From: an uncultured Erwinia sp. | GTDB lineage: Bacteria; Pseudomonadota; Gammaproteobacteria; Enterobacterales; Enterobacteriaceae | NCBI GenBank assembly: GCA_913775305.1 | Contig: CAJYIY010000103.1 | Span: forward strand, 1-64,000 | Length of the DNA stretch: 64,000 bases | Reading direction: 5' to 3' | Shown: piece after piece, positions 63,443 through 64,000 of the stretch | Numbering within the stretch: the first letter of the stretch is position 1 | Layout of the letters: every line of letters begins with the position of its first letter | The notes under the pieces: model-generated | Told to the model about the DNA's origin: nothing | Seen by the model: the letters and a program-made list of their open reading frames with translations, nothing else | Database searches by the model: none | Position numbers and translations under genes: made by a program

Positions 63443-64000
63443 ATGAAAGCACTAACGGCAAGGCAGCAGCAGGTTTACGACCTGATTCGCGACCACATTA
63501 ACCAGACCGGCATGCCGCCGACGCGGGCAGAAATTGCCTCGCAGCTTGGCTTCCGTTCCCCGAATGCTGCCGAAGAGCACCTGAAAGCGCTGGCCAGAAA
63601 AGGCGTAATTGAGATCGTTTCCGGCGCATCGCGCGGCATTCGCCTGATGATGGAAGAAGTCGATGGCCTGCCGCTGATTGGCCGCGTTGCCGCTGGCGAA
63701 CCGCTGCTGGCCGAGCAGCATATTGAAGGGCACTATCAGGTTGATCCTGAGCTGTTTAAGCCGAATGCGGATTTCCTGCTGCGCGTCAGCGGGATGTCGA
63801 TGAAGGACATCGGTATCATGGACGGCGACCTGCTGGCGGTCCACAAAACGGAAGAGGTACGTAACGGTCAGGTGGTTGTAGCGCGCATTGATGACGAAGT
63901 GACCGTGAAGCGCCTGAAAAAGCAGGGTAACATCGTACACCTGCTGCCTGAAAACAGCGATTTTCAGCCGATTGTCGTCGATCTACGTCAGCAGACGCTG
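63443..64000 (+). CDS. lexA: SOS repressor LexA, 3' end cut by window
   Basis: LexA represses the DNA-damage regulon and cleaves itself when RecA filaments form. 186 codons are present of about 202; the gene runs past the end of the window. It starts [20 protein letters not shown]. The winged helix-turn-helix contains [13 protein letters not shown] and [12 protein letters not shown], the Ala-Gly cleavage site lies in [19 protein letters not shown], the catalytic serine in [18 protein letters not shown] near 119 and the lysine in [12 protein letters not shown] near 156. The ATG follows GGGGGCGGG. Confidence 0.98.
   Translation, partial: MKALTARQQQVYDLIRDHINQTGMPPTRAEIASQLGFRSPNAAEEHLKALARKGVIEIVSGASRGIRLMMEEVDGLPLIGRVAAGEPLLAEQHIEGHYQVDPELFKPNADFLLRVSGMSMKDIGIMDGDLLAVHKTEEVRNGQVVVARIDDEVTVKRLKKQGNIVHLLPENSDFQPIVVDLRQQTL

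Overview
The window is a 64 kb piece of an enterobacterial chromosome. Almost every gene has a close, full-length counterpart in Escherichia coli, but with consistent sequence differences and a rearranged gene order that suggest an Erwinia/Pantoea-type member of the order (family-level call, moderate confidence; no search was run). It opens in the 3' end of a 5S rRNA and closes inside lexA. Most of it matches the E. coli 90-92 min region (rrnE-metA-aceBAK-iclR-metH-yjbB ... lysC-pgi-yjbEFGH-psiE-mal-ubiCA-plsB-dgkA-lexA).

Layout. 1-9.2 kb: end of an rRNA operon, metA with four MetJ boxes, the glyoxylate operon aceBAK, then on the minus strand a two-gene phospholipid-type pair (acyltransferase plus CdsA-like cytidylyltransferase) and iclR. 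9.2-12.9 kb: metH. 12.9-19.3 kb: a chaperone-usher fimbrial operon on the minus strand (major subunit, chaperone, usher, two tip adhesins), an accessory insertion relative to E. coli. The two adhesins lie in a 1.4 kb tandem duplication that also copied the last bases of metH and the last codons of the usher gene; both copied ends survive as decaying remnants between the adhesins. 19.8-21.4 kb: yjbB.

21.4-41.3 kb: a block that in E. coli lies at 76-77 min: a broken yhhY, the Fur-controlled small RNA RyhB, yhhW, gntRKU, asd, glgBXCAP, glpD and glpEGR. Here it sits between yjbB and lysC, where E. coli has pepE, rluF and yjbD. 41.4-64 kb: a PanS-like transporter, lysC with its lysine riboswitch, pgi, the exopolysaccharide-type operon yjbEFGH, psiE, the divergent maltose operons malEFG and malK-lamB-malM, ubiC-ubiA, plsB, dgkA and lexA with two SOS boxes.

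How it works together. Central carbon routes dominate: glyoxylate bypass, gluconate uptake and phosphorylation, glycogen synthesis and breakdown, glycerol-3-phosphate oxidation, maltose uptake and glucose-6-phosphate isomerisation. They sit with aspartate-family amino-acid genes (metA, metH, asd, lysC). Control sites visible in the DNA (MetJ, IclR, GntR, GlpR, MalT, Fur, LexA sites and the lysine riboswitch) agree with the genes they precede. I saw no CRISPR array, tRNA gene, insertion sequence or prophage. The most unusual features are the duplicated, unevenly diverged adhesin pair with its molecular scars, and the translocated block with its damaged yhhY.
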